This document shows positions 1 through 6,965 of a stretch of 7,546 nt of DNA, one piece after another (positions within the stretch are counted from its first letter, which is position 1; the number at the start of each line of letters is the position of its first letter). A program made the translations under genes and the position numbers. Source of the DNA: Gammaproteobacteria bacterium (GTDB lineage Bacteria > Pseudomonadota > Gammaproteobacteria > Steroidobacterales > JABDKV01); assembly GCA_029862285.1 (NCBI GenBank), contig JAOTXR010000094.1:1-7546 (forward strand), in the 5' to 3' direction. The notes under the pieces were generated by a model. The model was not told the DNA's origin. It saw nothing but the letters and a program-made list of their open reading frames with translations, and made no database searches.

Positions 1-758
1 GGGTGCAACGAACGTACCAGCGCGATTGCCACGGCGACTTCTTCATCGCTTACATTCAGACGCCGGCGGAGGGCAGATAGTTGATTTTCAGCGATCAGCT
101 TGAGTAAGTCGTCGTCTTCGGTAATGGCATAGGCAGTGAGCAAGCCTGGCGTGTCCTCGTCCAGCTGATGCAGTTGCAGGGTCAGGCATTCACAGAGGTT
201 GCGTGAAGCGACACCGGCCGGGTCGAATCTCTGCAACATAGTCAGGACCGCGCCGATTTCTTCTTCCGTGGCCGCGTATTGAGAACCGAGCGTCTGGCTG
301 ATAGTTGCGAAATCGTCGGTGACATAACCCTCGTCATTAATAGCATCAATTATTGCGCTGGCAATGTCCCGCTGACGCGCGGAAAAGTCCTCCAGGTCAG
401 CCTGCCACAACAGGTATTCGTGCAGCGTCTGTCCGGACGTATCCTCGATATCCTGGCTGATTGCCGGTAGTGAGGCGTTATAACCGCTGTCTGCTGCTGC
501 CGTTAGTTTTGGTTCACGCCAGGCGTCGTCGATAACCGGTTCTTCGGCGGTCTTTTTCCGCTCGGCTTCGCTCTTGTCCGGGGCGGCGACATCGATAAAC
601 TCTTCGACGCTCTCGAGCATCACATTGCTCTCGAGCGCTTCCTGGATGGTGGCCTGCAAATCCATCACGGGCAGCTGAAGCAGGCGGATTGCCTGCTGTA
701 GCTGAGGCGTCATGGCCAGGGTCTGGCCGATGCGCAGTTGTAATGATGGTTTTAACAT
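1..758 (-). CDS. rpoN: RNA polymerase sigma-54 factor RpoN, N-terminal 252 residues (truncated by window edge)
   Basis: Sigma-54 directs RNA polymerase to -24/-12 promoters that need AAA+ activator proteins, typically for nitrogen, motility and stress genes. The frame is open from the ATG at 758 to the window edge. Residues 1-50 match the activator-responsive region I, with the hallmark stretch MTPQLQQAIRLLQLP at 16-30 followed by ALESN. Residues about 51-105 are an acidic, variable linker (region II). The core-binding domain begins near 109 (QTLHEYLLWQ) and contains NDEGY (141-145) and the family signature FDPAGVASRNLCECL (from 178). The family is usually about 480 residues, so the DNA-binding half, including the RpoN box, lies outside the window. 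The gene sits 49 bp downstream of lptB, as in E. coli and Pseudomonas. I see no good Shine-Dalgarno sequence before the ATG (the upstream bases read TATAGATT), but region I starts exactly here, so the start is well supported. Confidence 0.97.
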   Translation of the reverse strand, partial: MLKPSLQLRIGQTLAMTPQLQQAIRLLQLPVMDLQATIQEALESNVMLESVEEFIDVAAPDKSEAERKKTAEEPVIDDAWREPKLTAAADSGYNASLPAISQDIEDTSGQTLHEYLLWQADLEDFSARQRDIASAIIDAINDEGYVTDDFATISQTLGSQYAATEEEIGAVLTMLQRFDPAGVASRNLCECLTLQLHQLDEDTPGLLTAYAITEDDDLLKLIAENQLSALRRRLNVSDEEVAVAIALVRSLH

Positions 759-770
759 AATCTATAGAAT

Positions 771-784
771 CGGGTGGCTACCCG
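771..784 (-). other. Small hairpin in the lptB-rpoN gap
   Basis: CGGGT (771-775) and ACCCG (780-784) form a perfect 5-bp GC-rich stem with a 4-base loop. On the transcribed (minus) strand it lies after the lptB stop and 12 bases before the rpoN ATG. It is not followed by a run of U, so it does not look like an intrinsic terminator. It could be an RNA processing or stability element, or affect rpoN translation; that is inference. An 8-bp palindrome, TCTATAGA (761-768), lies between it and the start codon. The rest of the 49-bp gap shows no clear promoter: a TTGACG hexamer is present, but no -10 box lies at a usual distance. Confidence 0.35.
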
Positions 785-807
785 CGTGTCGCGTCAAAGT
801 GTTTGAT

Positions 808-1533
808 TTACAACTGAAAATCCTCACCAAGGTATACCTCACGCACCCGTTGATCGCTCAGAACCTCCTCCGGGAGTCCCTCGAGAATTAACTTTCCTTC
901 ATTGAGAATATACGCCCTCTCGCAAATGCCAAGTGTCTCGCGCACATTGTGATCAGTTATTAGCACCCCGATGTTTCGCTCGGTGAGCTGAGCGATGATC
1001 CGCTGGATATCCAGCACCGAAATAGGGTCCACACCGGCAAAGGGCTCGTCCAGGAGCACGAAAGAGGGTTCTGCGGCCAGAGCGCGTGCAATTTCCGCAC
1101 GGCGCCGCTCGCCACCTGAGAGACTCATCCCGGGACTGTTGCGGATATGGCCGATATGAAGTTCTTCCAGCAGCTCTTCCAGTGCTCGTTCACGGCCGGC
1201 ATCGTCCATCTCGGCCCGGGTCTCCAGGATCGCCATAATGTTCTCGGCGACTGTGAGTTTTCGGAAAACAGAAGCTTCCTGTGGCAAATATCCGACGCCG
1301 AGCCGCGCGCGCCGATGCATTGGCAGTCGTGTGATATCGCGATCATCCAGAATTATTCTGCCGGAGTCGCACGGAATAAGCCCGACGATCATATAAAAGG
1401 CAGTGGTTTTCCCTGCGCCGTTGGGCCCCAGTAGACCGATGACTTCGCCGCGGCTCACTTGCAGCGACATGTTGTCGACAACCTGCCGGGAACGAAAGCG
1501 TTTGCTGATTGCCTCGGCTTTCAGAGTGGTCAT
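808..1533 (-). CDS. lptB: LPS export ABC transporter ATPase LptB
   Basis: LptB is the cytoplasmic ATPase that, as a dimer with LptF and LptG, extracts LPS from the inner membrane and drives it along the LptC-LptA bridge. All ABC motifs are visible: Walker A GPNGAGKT (36-43), Q-loop Gln85, signature LSGGE (138-142) followed by [10 protein letters not shown], Walker B FVLLDE (158-163) with catalytic Glu163, D-loop, and switch His195 in ITDHNVRET. At 241 residues it has the same length as E. coli LptB, and Glu163 and His195 have the same numbers. The ATG start overlaps the lptA stop in an ATGA, which implies coupled translation. The LPS-specific identity rests on the very high similarity to the LptB consensus and on lptA/lptC next door. 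lptF and lptG are not in the window, which is usual because they form a separate locus. Confidence 0.98.
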   Translation of the reverse strand: MTTLKAEAISKRFRSRQVVDNMSLQVSRGEVIGLLGPNGAGKTTAFYMIVGLIPCDSGRIILDDRDITRLPMHRRARLGVGYLPQEASVFRKLTVAENIMAILETRAEMDDAGRERALEELLEELHIGHIRNSPGMSLSGGERRRAEIARALAAEPSFVLLDEPFAGVDPISVLDIQRIIAQLTERNIGVLITDHNVRETLGICERAYILNEGKLILEGLPEEVLSDQRVREVYLGEDFQL

Positions 1534-2258
1534 TTGCCGGTATCATCGGTTTCGGGAACCTGCTTGTCAGTCGGCGGTGTAATGGTAATCCGTACCCGGT
1601 CGCCCTGATCGTCACCACCGGCGACAATACGCTGTGCCAGGATGTCATAAGCGATTTCTTCGCCCCGTATTTCATTTTCCCCTTGAGCAACCCACGCCTC
1701 ATCGCTAAGTGTGATCCTGGAATTTTCCAGGTCGTAGACCAGCCTGCCGGCGTTTCCACGTGTTATGACTGTTTTTGGCTCGTTTCCGGTGTGTTCGAAT
1801 TCGGCCGGCGTACCTTTGAGTGTGATGTTGCTCAGCAAGTCATTTTGGAAAGTCACTACCGCCTCGGTCGCGCGTACGTTCATCGATGCATCGTTTGCAT
1901 GGCTCAGCACTGCAGGTGCTCCAGTGATAGTCGCTCGTTGCAGACGATGATCGGCGAATGACATCTCTGCTCTGTCCGCAGTCACTTCAGCAGTGTCACT
2001 ATAGATCCGGACCGAGCCACGAAATACCCAGGTGCTTTCCGCAAAATCCAGTTGTGACGTGTCCGCGCTGTCGGCAGAGATGCCAAGGTTACCGCGCTTA
2101 ATCGAGACCTCTTCGAACAAGAGTCGCTGATTGCCACGATCGAAGTCGGTCGTCGCCGCATCGAGCAGGATCGGTATCTCCTGCGCAACAGCAGTCACGA
2201 AAGTCAGTGTGAGCGCGGCTGCCAGGGGCGCGCGCCAGTCAGGGTAAGAAGCGGCCAT
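1530..2258 (-). CDS. lptA: LPS export periplasmic bridge protein LptA (OstA-like)
   Basis: LptA polymerises in the periplasm into the beta-jellyroll bridge that carries LPS from LptC to LptD in the outer membrane. Residues 1-25 look like a Sec signal peptide: a short N-region with Arg9, a hydrophobic stretch ([15 protein letters not shown]) and a probable signal peptidase I site AVA|QE after Ala25. The OstA-type repeats follow, with the alternating pattern typical of the fold, for example [37 protein letters not shown] and [17 protein letters not shown]. The C-terminus (about 214-242) is polar, Asp/Pro-rich and likely disordered. At 242 residues it is clearly longer than E. coli LptA (185). 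The start at 2258 overlaps the end of lptC by 20 bp and has GAGG three bases upstream, a rather close spacing. The stop overlaps the lptB start by 4 bp. Identification rests on fold pattern, signal peptide and position between lptC and lptB. Confidence 0.93.
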   Translation of the reverse strand: MAASYPDWRAPLAAALTLTFVTAVAQEIPILLDAATTDFDRGNQRLLFEEVSIKRGNLGISADSADTSQLDFAESTWVFRGSVRIYSDTAEVTADRAEMSFADHRLQRATITGAPAVLSHANDASMNVRATEAVVTFQNDLLSNITLKGTPAEFEHTGNEPKTVITRGNAGRLVYDLENSRITLSDEAWVAQGENEIRGEEIAYDILAQRIVAGGDDQGDRVRITITPPTDKQVPETDDTGK

Positions 2259-2793
2259 GAACCTCGGATTGTAGCCTCAGTTTCCGGTCCTTCAAATCAG
2301 CGCGGATTCCGACCGCGGTTATCAGATAGTTTCCCCGTTCGATACGTACTTCGCTGTCTGTTGTTGCCAAATGTGCGCGCAAATCCACGTCCAGATCGGG
2401 TGTTGTCACCACCGTGGTCTCTGGCCCGACAAACAGCATTTCCTCAATCTTCACATTGCCGAACAGCGAAATCCGTTCACCGTCTGCCGGTATGGCGCCT
2501 TCGTCAGCCCGCAGGCTCCACGGTTCGCCATCCGGGCTTGAGTATTCCAGGTCGACTACTTGCAGTGAAACACTGTTGTCGGAAGGCGCCTGTTGGATGC
2601 GTTCGGCGCGTAGCGTATACAGTGTAGTGCCATCGGTTCCGATTCCTTCAACTACTGCTTCGCGCAAGTAGTAGCCGGAATCCAATACGGGCGCGCGTGG
2701 TTCTTCTCTGACACCGCGGCGCTCCAGAACCAGCCAGCTGGTGACGATGGCTCCAAGCAGAGCCAGAGCGATAATGATATTGCGCAACGTCAT
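2239..2793 (-). CDS. lptC: LPS export inner-membrane anchor LptC
   Basis: LptC is a bitopic inner-membrane protein that receives LPS from the LptB2FG transporter and passes it to LptA. The 184 residues begin with one membrane-spanning helix (about 5-23, IIIALALLGAIVTSWLVLE), then a periplasmic domain with the LptC-type pattern: YYLREAVVEGIGTDGTTLYTLRAERI (about 41-66), LFGNVKIE (about 110-117), and a C-terminal beta-rich part ending in [13 protein letters not shown], which resembles the family's usual closing segment. E. coli LptC has 191 residues, so the length is normal. The ATG start overlaps the kdsC stop in an ATGA, and the end overlaps lptA by 20 bp. LptC sequences are divergent, so the call combines topology, the recognisable segments and the conserved gene order. 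Confidence 0.93.
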   Translation of the reverse strand: MTLRNIIIALALLGAIVTSWLVLERRGVREEPRAPVLDSGYYLREAVVEGIGTDGTTLYTLRAERIQQAPSDNSVSLQVVDLEYSSPDGEPWSLRADEGAIPADGERISLFGNVKIEEMLFVGPETTVVTTPDLDVDLRAHLATTDSEVRIERGNYLITAVGIRADLKDRKLRLQSEVHGRFLP

Positions 2794-3299
2794 CGATAGT
2801 TTTGCGCGGTCAGAATCAGATCGCAGAGTTCCCGGACCGCTCCGTGACCTCCCGGTCTGGTTGTTTTCCAGTGGGCGGCCTCGAGCAGCTGCGGGTGCGC
2901 ATCGGCAACGGCAACTGCGAGACCCGCGCGTTGGAGCATGGGCAGATCGGCAAGATCATCACCAATCGCAGCAACCTGCTGGTTTTCTATACCAGCTTCG
3001 CGCATTAGCATTTCGATCTTTGCGCCTTTGTCGGCACAGTGCATGTGAACGTTCGATACACCCAGCTCCTTCATGCGCCGCTTGACCGCTTTTGATTTTC
3101 GCGCCGAGATGATTGCCGGCTCGATTCCGGCGTCGATTAGGCGACGCAGACCCAGCCCATCGTGGACGTGAAATACCTTGAGCTGCTCACCCTCATCGCC
3201 ATAGTACAGGCGGCCATCAGTGAGCACGCCGTCAACGTCAATGGCTACCAGGCGGATCGCAGCAGCGCGTTTAACTACAGTTGGATCGATGGATTGCAA
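2790..3299 (-). CDS. kdsC: 3-deoxy-D-manno-octulosonate 8-phosphate phosphatase KdsC (TTG start)
   Basis: KdsC is a small HAD-superfamily phosphatase that hydrolyses Kdo-8-phosphate to Kdo, the sugar linking lipid A to the LPS core. It is cytoplasmic and normally tetrameric. Motif I is AIDVDGVLTDG (19-29), with nucleophile Asp21 and acid/base Asp23; motif II is IISARKS (64-70), where most relatives have ITGR; Lys91 precedes motif III IGDDLADLP (112-120), with Mg2+-binding Asp114/Asp115. The family tail RPGGHGAVRELCDLIL (148-163) is present. The protein has 169 residues, without the extra cap domain of larger HADs, as expected. The start is TTG: an in-frame stop (that of kdsD) lies four codons upstream and there is no ATG or GTG before motif I. 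The alignment with E. coli KdsC (which has VIAKAENIRL before motif I) supports it. An AAGG overlapping the kdsD stop lies 10 bases upstream of the TTG. Confidence 0.96.
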   Translation of the reverse strand: MQSIDPTVVKRAAAIRLVAIDVDGVLTDGRLYYGDEGEQLKVFHVHDGLGLRRLIDAGIEPAIISARKSKAVKRRMKELGVSNVHMHCADKGAKIEMLMREAGIENQQVAAIGDDLADLPMLQRAGLAVAVADAHPQLLEAAHWKTTRPGGHGAVRELCDLILTAQNYR

Positions 3300-3311
3300 T
3301 CCAGTTTTGCC

Positions 3312-4313
3312 TTAGACAACGCCTGCGCGAAACAGGTCGTGTATGTTGAGTGCGCCAGCGAGAACCTCGTCATCGTCGACTACCAGAAGCCCCGTAATCT
3401 TGTTCGACTCCATCACGCTAACCGCCTCTGATGCGAGCATCTGCGGAGTAACGGTCTTGCAGCTGGCAGTCATCACTTGCGAAATCGTGGTCCGATGAAT
3501 ATCTGCCTGGTTGTCCAGGAGACGGCGCAGATCGCCGTCAGTGAAAATACCGGCAACGTGATTGTCGGAATCGATCACCGCCGTCATACCGAGTCCTTTT
3601 GCGCTTACCTCCAGTAGTGCGTCCTTCAGTAATGTGTCTGAGCGCACCTGTGGAATCGCATCGCCGGTGTGCATGACATCGGCGACCCGTACCAGCAGCC
3701 GTCGCCCGAGTCGCCCGCCCGGATGCGAGCGCGCAAAATCATCGGCGGTGAAGCCTCGCGCTTCGAGCAGAGCCAGCGCAAGTGCGTCACCCGTGGCAAG
3801 CGTCGCTGTAGTGCTCGCAGTAGGCGCAAGATTCAATGGACAGGCTTCTTCGGAAACACTGACGTCAAGATTAACCGTAGCTGCAGTTGCCAGTGTCGAA
3901 TCCGGTTTGCCGGTCATAGTAATGAGGGATGTGGCGAGGCGGCGAATCATTGGCAGGAGAATGACCAATTCTGACGTTTCGCCGGAGTTGGACACGGCTA
4001 TGAGCACATCGTCCGAGGTTATCATGCCCATGTCGCCATGACTGGCCTCACCGGGGTGCAGAAAGAAAGCCGGGCTGCCGGTACTCGCGAGTGTTGCTGC
4101 GATCTTTCCGGCGATGTGCCCCGATTTGCCAATGCCGCTCACGACGATTCGGCCGCTACAGTTAAGGCACAATCGACACGCCTCCACGAATTCGTCGCCG
4201 ATGCGCTGTTCCAGTTGTCTTACTGCTTCGGCTTCGACCGACAGCACCCGCCGCGCCATGGCAATGATCTGCGTCGGATTGGGTGAAGTCTGTTTTCCGG
4301 CTGGCTGACTCAT
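3312..4313 (-). CDS. kdsD: D-arabinose 5-phosphate isomerase KdsD
   Basis: KdsD interconverts ribulose 5-phosphate and arabinose 5-phosphate, the first step of Kdo synthesis. Its 333 residues comprise an N-terminal SIS (sugar isomerase) domain (about 40-185) and two CBS domains (about 210-270 and 277-331). The SIS signature VVSGIGKSGHIAGKIAATLAS starts at 57, followed by HPGEASHGDMG (86-96) and SNSGETSEL (108-116). The catalytic residues reported for E. coli KdsD (Lys59, Glu111, Glu152, His193) appear here as Lys63, Glu115, Glu156 and His197, all shifted by exactly four, so the enzyme should be active. Paralogues such as GutQ share this layout; the location next to kdsC and the lpt genes favours KdsD. 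The ATG overlaps the stop of the antiporter gene in an ATGA, and kdsC follows after 12 bp in the same frame. Confidence 0.97.
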   Translation of the reverse strand: MSQPAGKQTSPNPTQIIAMARRVLSVEAEAVRQLEQRIGDEFVEACRLCLNCSGRIVVSGIGKSGHIAGKIAATLASTGSPAFFLHPGEASHGDMGMITSDDVLIAVSNSGETSELVILLPMIRRLATSLITMTGKPDSTLATAATVNLDVSVSEEACPLNLAPTASTTATLATGDALALALLEARGFTADDFARSHPGGRLGRRLLVRVADVMHTGDAIPQVRSDTLLKDALLEVSAKGLGMTAVIDSDNHVAGIFTDGDLRRLLDNQADIHRTTISQVMTASCKTVTPQMLASEAVSVMESNKITGLLVVDDDEVLAGALNIHDLFRAGVV

Positions 4314-5275
4314 ACAGTGCCTGCAATAATGAACGCCATATAACTGGCATAAGCAATCAATAGCGCCGCGCCTTCCGAGCGTTTGATATTGCCCTCTCCG
4401 CTTACATTGTATGCCATTGCGAACAGGGCGATCGTCAGGCCGATAAGGACCAGGAAATCCCGGGTCAAAACCGCACGTTCGAAATCAGTCGGGGCAATGG
4501 ACCCGGCGACGCCCAGGACTGCCAGCAGGTTGTACATGTTTGAGCCAATAACGTTTCCGATCGCAAGATCATGCTCGTTTTTCAGCGCCGCCGAGATCGA
4601 TGCGGCAAGTTCCGGTAGCGAAGTGCCCACCGCGACTATTGTCAGACCAATAACCAGGTCGCTGATCCCCAGTTCGGAAGCGACCTGTATCGCCGCCCAC
4701 ACCAGCAATTTTGAACTGGCCAGCAAAATTATCAGACCGATTGTGAGCATACCGACAGCGCCTGGCGTGGACATGTCGCTGCGGATCTCGGCTTCGAGCT
4801 CTGCTGTCATCGGGTCACCGACATTCGATTCGAGTTCGACCCGGACCAGCCAGTACATCATCAGGCCCAATCCGCCTAACAGCGCAAAGCCTTCCGGCCG
4901 ACTCAGATTCTGATCGAGAAAGGGCAATAACGTCAGCATCGTCACCGCCAGGAGCACCGGCAATTCGCGGTTCAGTGTCTGCGACCTTACCCGCAGCGGC
5001 TGAACCAGGGCAGTAATTCCCAATATCAGCGCGATGTTGGCGATGTTGGAGCCAATGGCATTGCCGATCGCAAGCTTTGGATTGCCGCTGATCGCCGCGT
5101 TCATCGAAACAAGTATTTCGGGTGCGGAGGTGCCGAATCCGACCACTGTCAGGCCGATCAGCAGGCTGGAGACGCCGAGGTTGTGCGCGGTGGCCGCCGC
5201 ACCGACTACAAATCGATCTGCCCCCCACACCAGAAGGGCGAAACCGACGATGATTGCTGCAGTGTAAATAAGCAT
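4310..5275 (-). CDS. yrbG: Inner-membrane calcium/sodium antiporter of the YrbG family (CaCA superfamily)
   Basis: Predicted cation/Ca2+ exchanger of 321 residues with about ten membrane helices in two inverted halves. The two alpha-repeats that form the ion-binding site are clear: GFGTSAPEILVSMNAAISGN...AIGNAIGSN (46-77, with Glu53) and VAVGTSLPELAASISAALKN...AIGNVIGSN (215-246, with Glu222). The acidic stretch VELESNVGDPMTAELEAEIRSD (146-167) is the cytoplasmic loop between the halves. I chose the ATG at 5275 because MLIYTAAIIVGFALLVWGAD is the normal N-terminus of the family and gives about the E. coli YrbG length (325). A longer frame reaches an ATG at 5440, but its extra 55 residues are polar, would overlap ibaG and lack family similarity. 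It is the first gene of the minus-strand unit, and its stop overlaps the kdsD start by 4 bp. The transported ion is a family inference and its physiological role is uncertain. Confidence 0.93.
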   Translation of the reverse strand: MLIYTAAIIVGFALLVWGADRFVVGAAATAHNLGVSSLLIGLTVVGFGTSAPEILVSMNAAISGNPKLAIGNAIGSNIANIALILGITALVQPLRVRSQTLNRELPVLLAVTMLTLLPFLDQNLSRPEGFALLGGLGLMMYWLVRVELESNVGDPMTAELEAEIRSDMSTPGAVGMLTIGLIILLASSKLLVWAAIQVASELGISDLVIGLTIVAVGTSLPELAASISAALKNEHDLAIGNVIGSNMYNLLAVLGVAGSIAPTDFERAVLTRDFLVLIGLTIALFAMAYNVSGEGNIKRSEGAALLIAYASYMAFIIAGTV

Positions 5276-5361
5276 GAGGCAGGCTTTTCCCCGGGCCAGC
5301 TGCCGCGGCGAAGCGGCTAAAGATAGCACAGACGTATTTCCCCGGCCGCGCGATTCTCTAA

Positions 5362-5367
5362 TATGAT
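5362..5367 (+). promoter_or_regulatory. Candidate -10 box for the ibaG-murA unit
   Basis: TATGAT matches the sigma-70 -10 consensus at five of six positions. It would start transcription near 5374 and leave a leader of about 27 bases before the ibaG ATG. The best -35 partner, TTCCCC at 5338-5343 with an 18-bp spacer, is poor (three of six), so the promoter would be weak or activator-dependent. Overlapping TAATAT (5359-5364) is an alternative. Confidence 0.4.
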
Positions 5368-5388
5368 GGGCTATTCGAGGGCCTTCCC

Positions 5389-5394
5389 AGGAAG
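5389..5394 (+). promoter_or_regulatory. Ribosome binding site of ibaG
   Basis: AGGAAG lies six bases before the ATG at 5401, a good Shine-Dalgarno match at a normal distance. It decides this start over other possibilities. It is also the right half of a short inverted repeat, CTTCC-CA-GGAAG (5383-5394), which is too tight to form a stable hairpin. Confidence 0.65.
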
Positions 5395-5400
5395 CGTGCA

Positions 5401-5634
5401 ATGGATCCCAGTGAAGTAGAAGCGTTGATAAGTGCGGCATTGCCGGGGGCGCGGGTCAGCGTGCAAAGTCCCGACGGCAGCCATTTCGAGGCGTTGGTGA
5501 TTAGCGAGCAATTCGACGGGCAGCGCACGCTCGCCCGACATCGAATCGTTTACGCCGCGCTCGGCGAACGGGTGGGGCGTGAGATTCATGCGTTGTCGTT
5601 GCGTACGCAAACGCCAGCCGAGGCCGGACAGTAG
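5401..5634 (+). CDS. ibaG: BolA-family protein IbaG
   Basis: Small cytoplasmic BolA-like protein of 77 residues. Family members bind monothiol glutaredoxins (Grx4) and share a [2Fe-2S] cluster, acting in iron-sulfur trafficking; E. coli IbaG is linked to acid stress. Visible features are the N-terminal helix (EVEALISAALPGARV), the core motif SPDGSHFEALVIS (23-35) with His28, and the second motif RIVYAALGERVGREIHALSLRTQTP (48-72). The invariant His63, a probable cluster ligand, is present. The loop is of the shorter BolA type, which, with the position directly before murA (as in E. coli yrbA-murA), favours IbaG over BolA itself. The stop is 3 bp before the murA ATG, so the two are surely co-transcribed and probably translationally coupled. 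Confidence 0.94.
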   Translation: MDPSEVEALISAALPGARVSVQSPDGSHFEALVISEQFDGQRTLARHRIVYAALGERVGREIHALSLRTQTPAEAGQ

Positions 5635-6897
<1,263 letters not shown>

Positions 6898-6909
6898 AGC
6901 CACTATGTG

Positions 6910-6915
6910 TATAAT
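6910..6915 (+). promoter_or_regulatory. Perfect -10 box (TATAAT) ahead of petA
   Basis: The 68-bp murA-petA gap contains an exact TATAAT, starting 12 bases after the murA stop codon. The hexamer at a 17-bp spacing upstream (6887-6892, TGCCGG, inside the end of murA) is a poor -35 box, so the promoter would depend on the -10 element or an activator. Transcription would start near 6922, leaving a leader of about 44 bases before petA. This suggests that petA has its own promoter in addition to any read-through from murA; no terminator is visible between them. Confidence 0.5.
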
Positions 6916-6924
6916 TCCGGGCGC

Positions 6925-6937
6925 TTTGTACTGCAAA
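6925..6937 (+). promoter_or_regulatory. Short inverted repeat downstream of the petA -10 box
   Basis: TTTG (6925-6928) and CAAA (6934-6937) are inverted around a 5-base centre TACTG. It lies immediately downstream of the predicted transcription start, where an operator could act. The half-sites are short, and such a match can arise by chance. Confidence 0.2.
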
Positions 6938-6965
6938 CAACCCTTCCCAGAACGGACGCCCTTTA

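Larger units (their letters stand above)
5276..5400. promoter_or_regulatory. Divergent intergenic region between yrbG and ibaG
   Basis: This 125-bp gap separates the two divergent units and must hold promoters for both unless transcription enters from elsewhere. On the plus strand a usable -10 box lies at 5362-5367. On the minus strand a weak TATCTT (5/6 bases are not reached) lies near 5312-5325, without a convincing -35 box, so I cannot place the yrbG promoter. The motif TTTCCCCGG occurs twice in closely similar form on the plus strand (about 5286-5294 as TTTTCCCCGGG and 5337-5346 as TTTCCCCGGCC), 51 bases apart. This may be chance in GC-rich DNA or a short operator-like repeat. No tRNA, riboswitch or terminator shape was seen. 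Confidence 0.6.

Noticed and set aside
1509..1961. 150-residue plus-strand open frame opposite lptA
   Set aside because: It lies antisense to the well-supported lptA gene, has no ribosome binding site or recognisable domain, and is explained by the complementary codons of lptA.
2802..2835. Sigma-E-like promoter just upstream of lptC (GGAACTC followed by TCTGA on the minus strand)
   Set aside because: The spacing between the two elements is about 11 bases, shorter than the roughly 15-17 needed, and the bases encode the conserved KdsC C-terminal segment.
3562..4041. 159-residue plus-strand open frame opposite kdsD
   Set aside because: Ser/Ala/Arg-rich composition typical of the complement of a GC-rich gene; kdsD on the other strand has all its catalytic residues.
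4604..4614. Exact GGAACTT (sigma-E -35 type) on the minus strand inside yrbG
   Set aside because: No matching -10 element lies at the right distance, and it falls in the conserved alpha-repeat codons, so chance is the better explanation.
4383..4913. 176-residue plus-strand open frame opposite yrbG
   Set aside because: It mirrors the antiporter coding strand, with low-complexity Ser/Arg/Pro content and no domain; the antiporter has both alpha-repeats intact.
5276..5440. Longer yrbG reading frame starting at 5440
   Set aside because: The extra 55 residues are polar, resemble no family member, remove the normal hydrophobic N-terminus and would overlap the ibaG start and its ribosome binding site.
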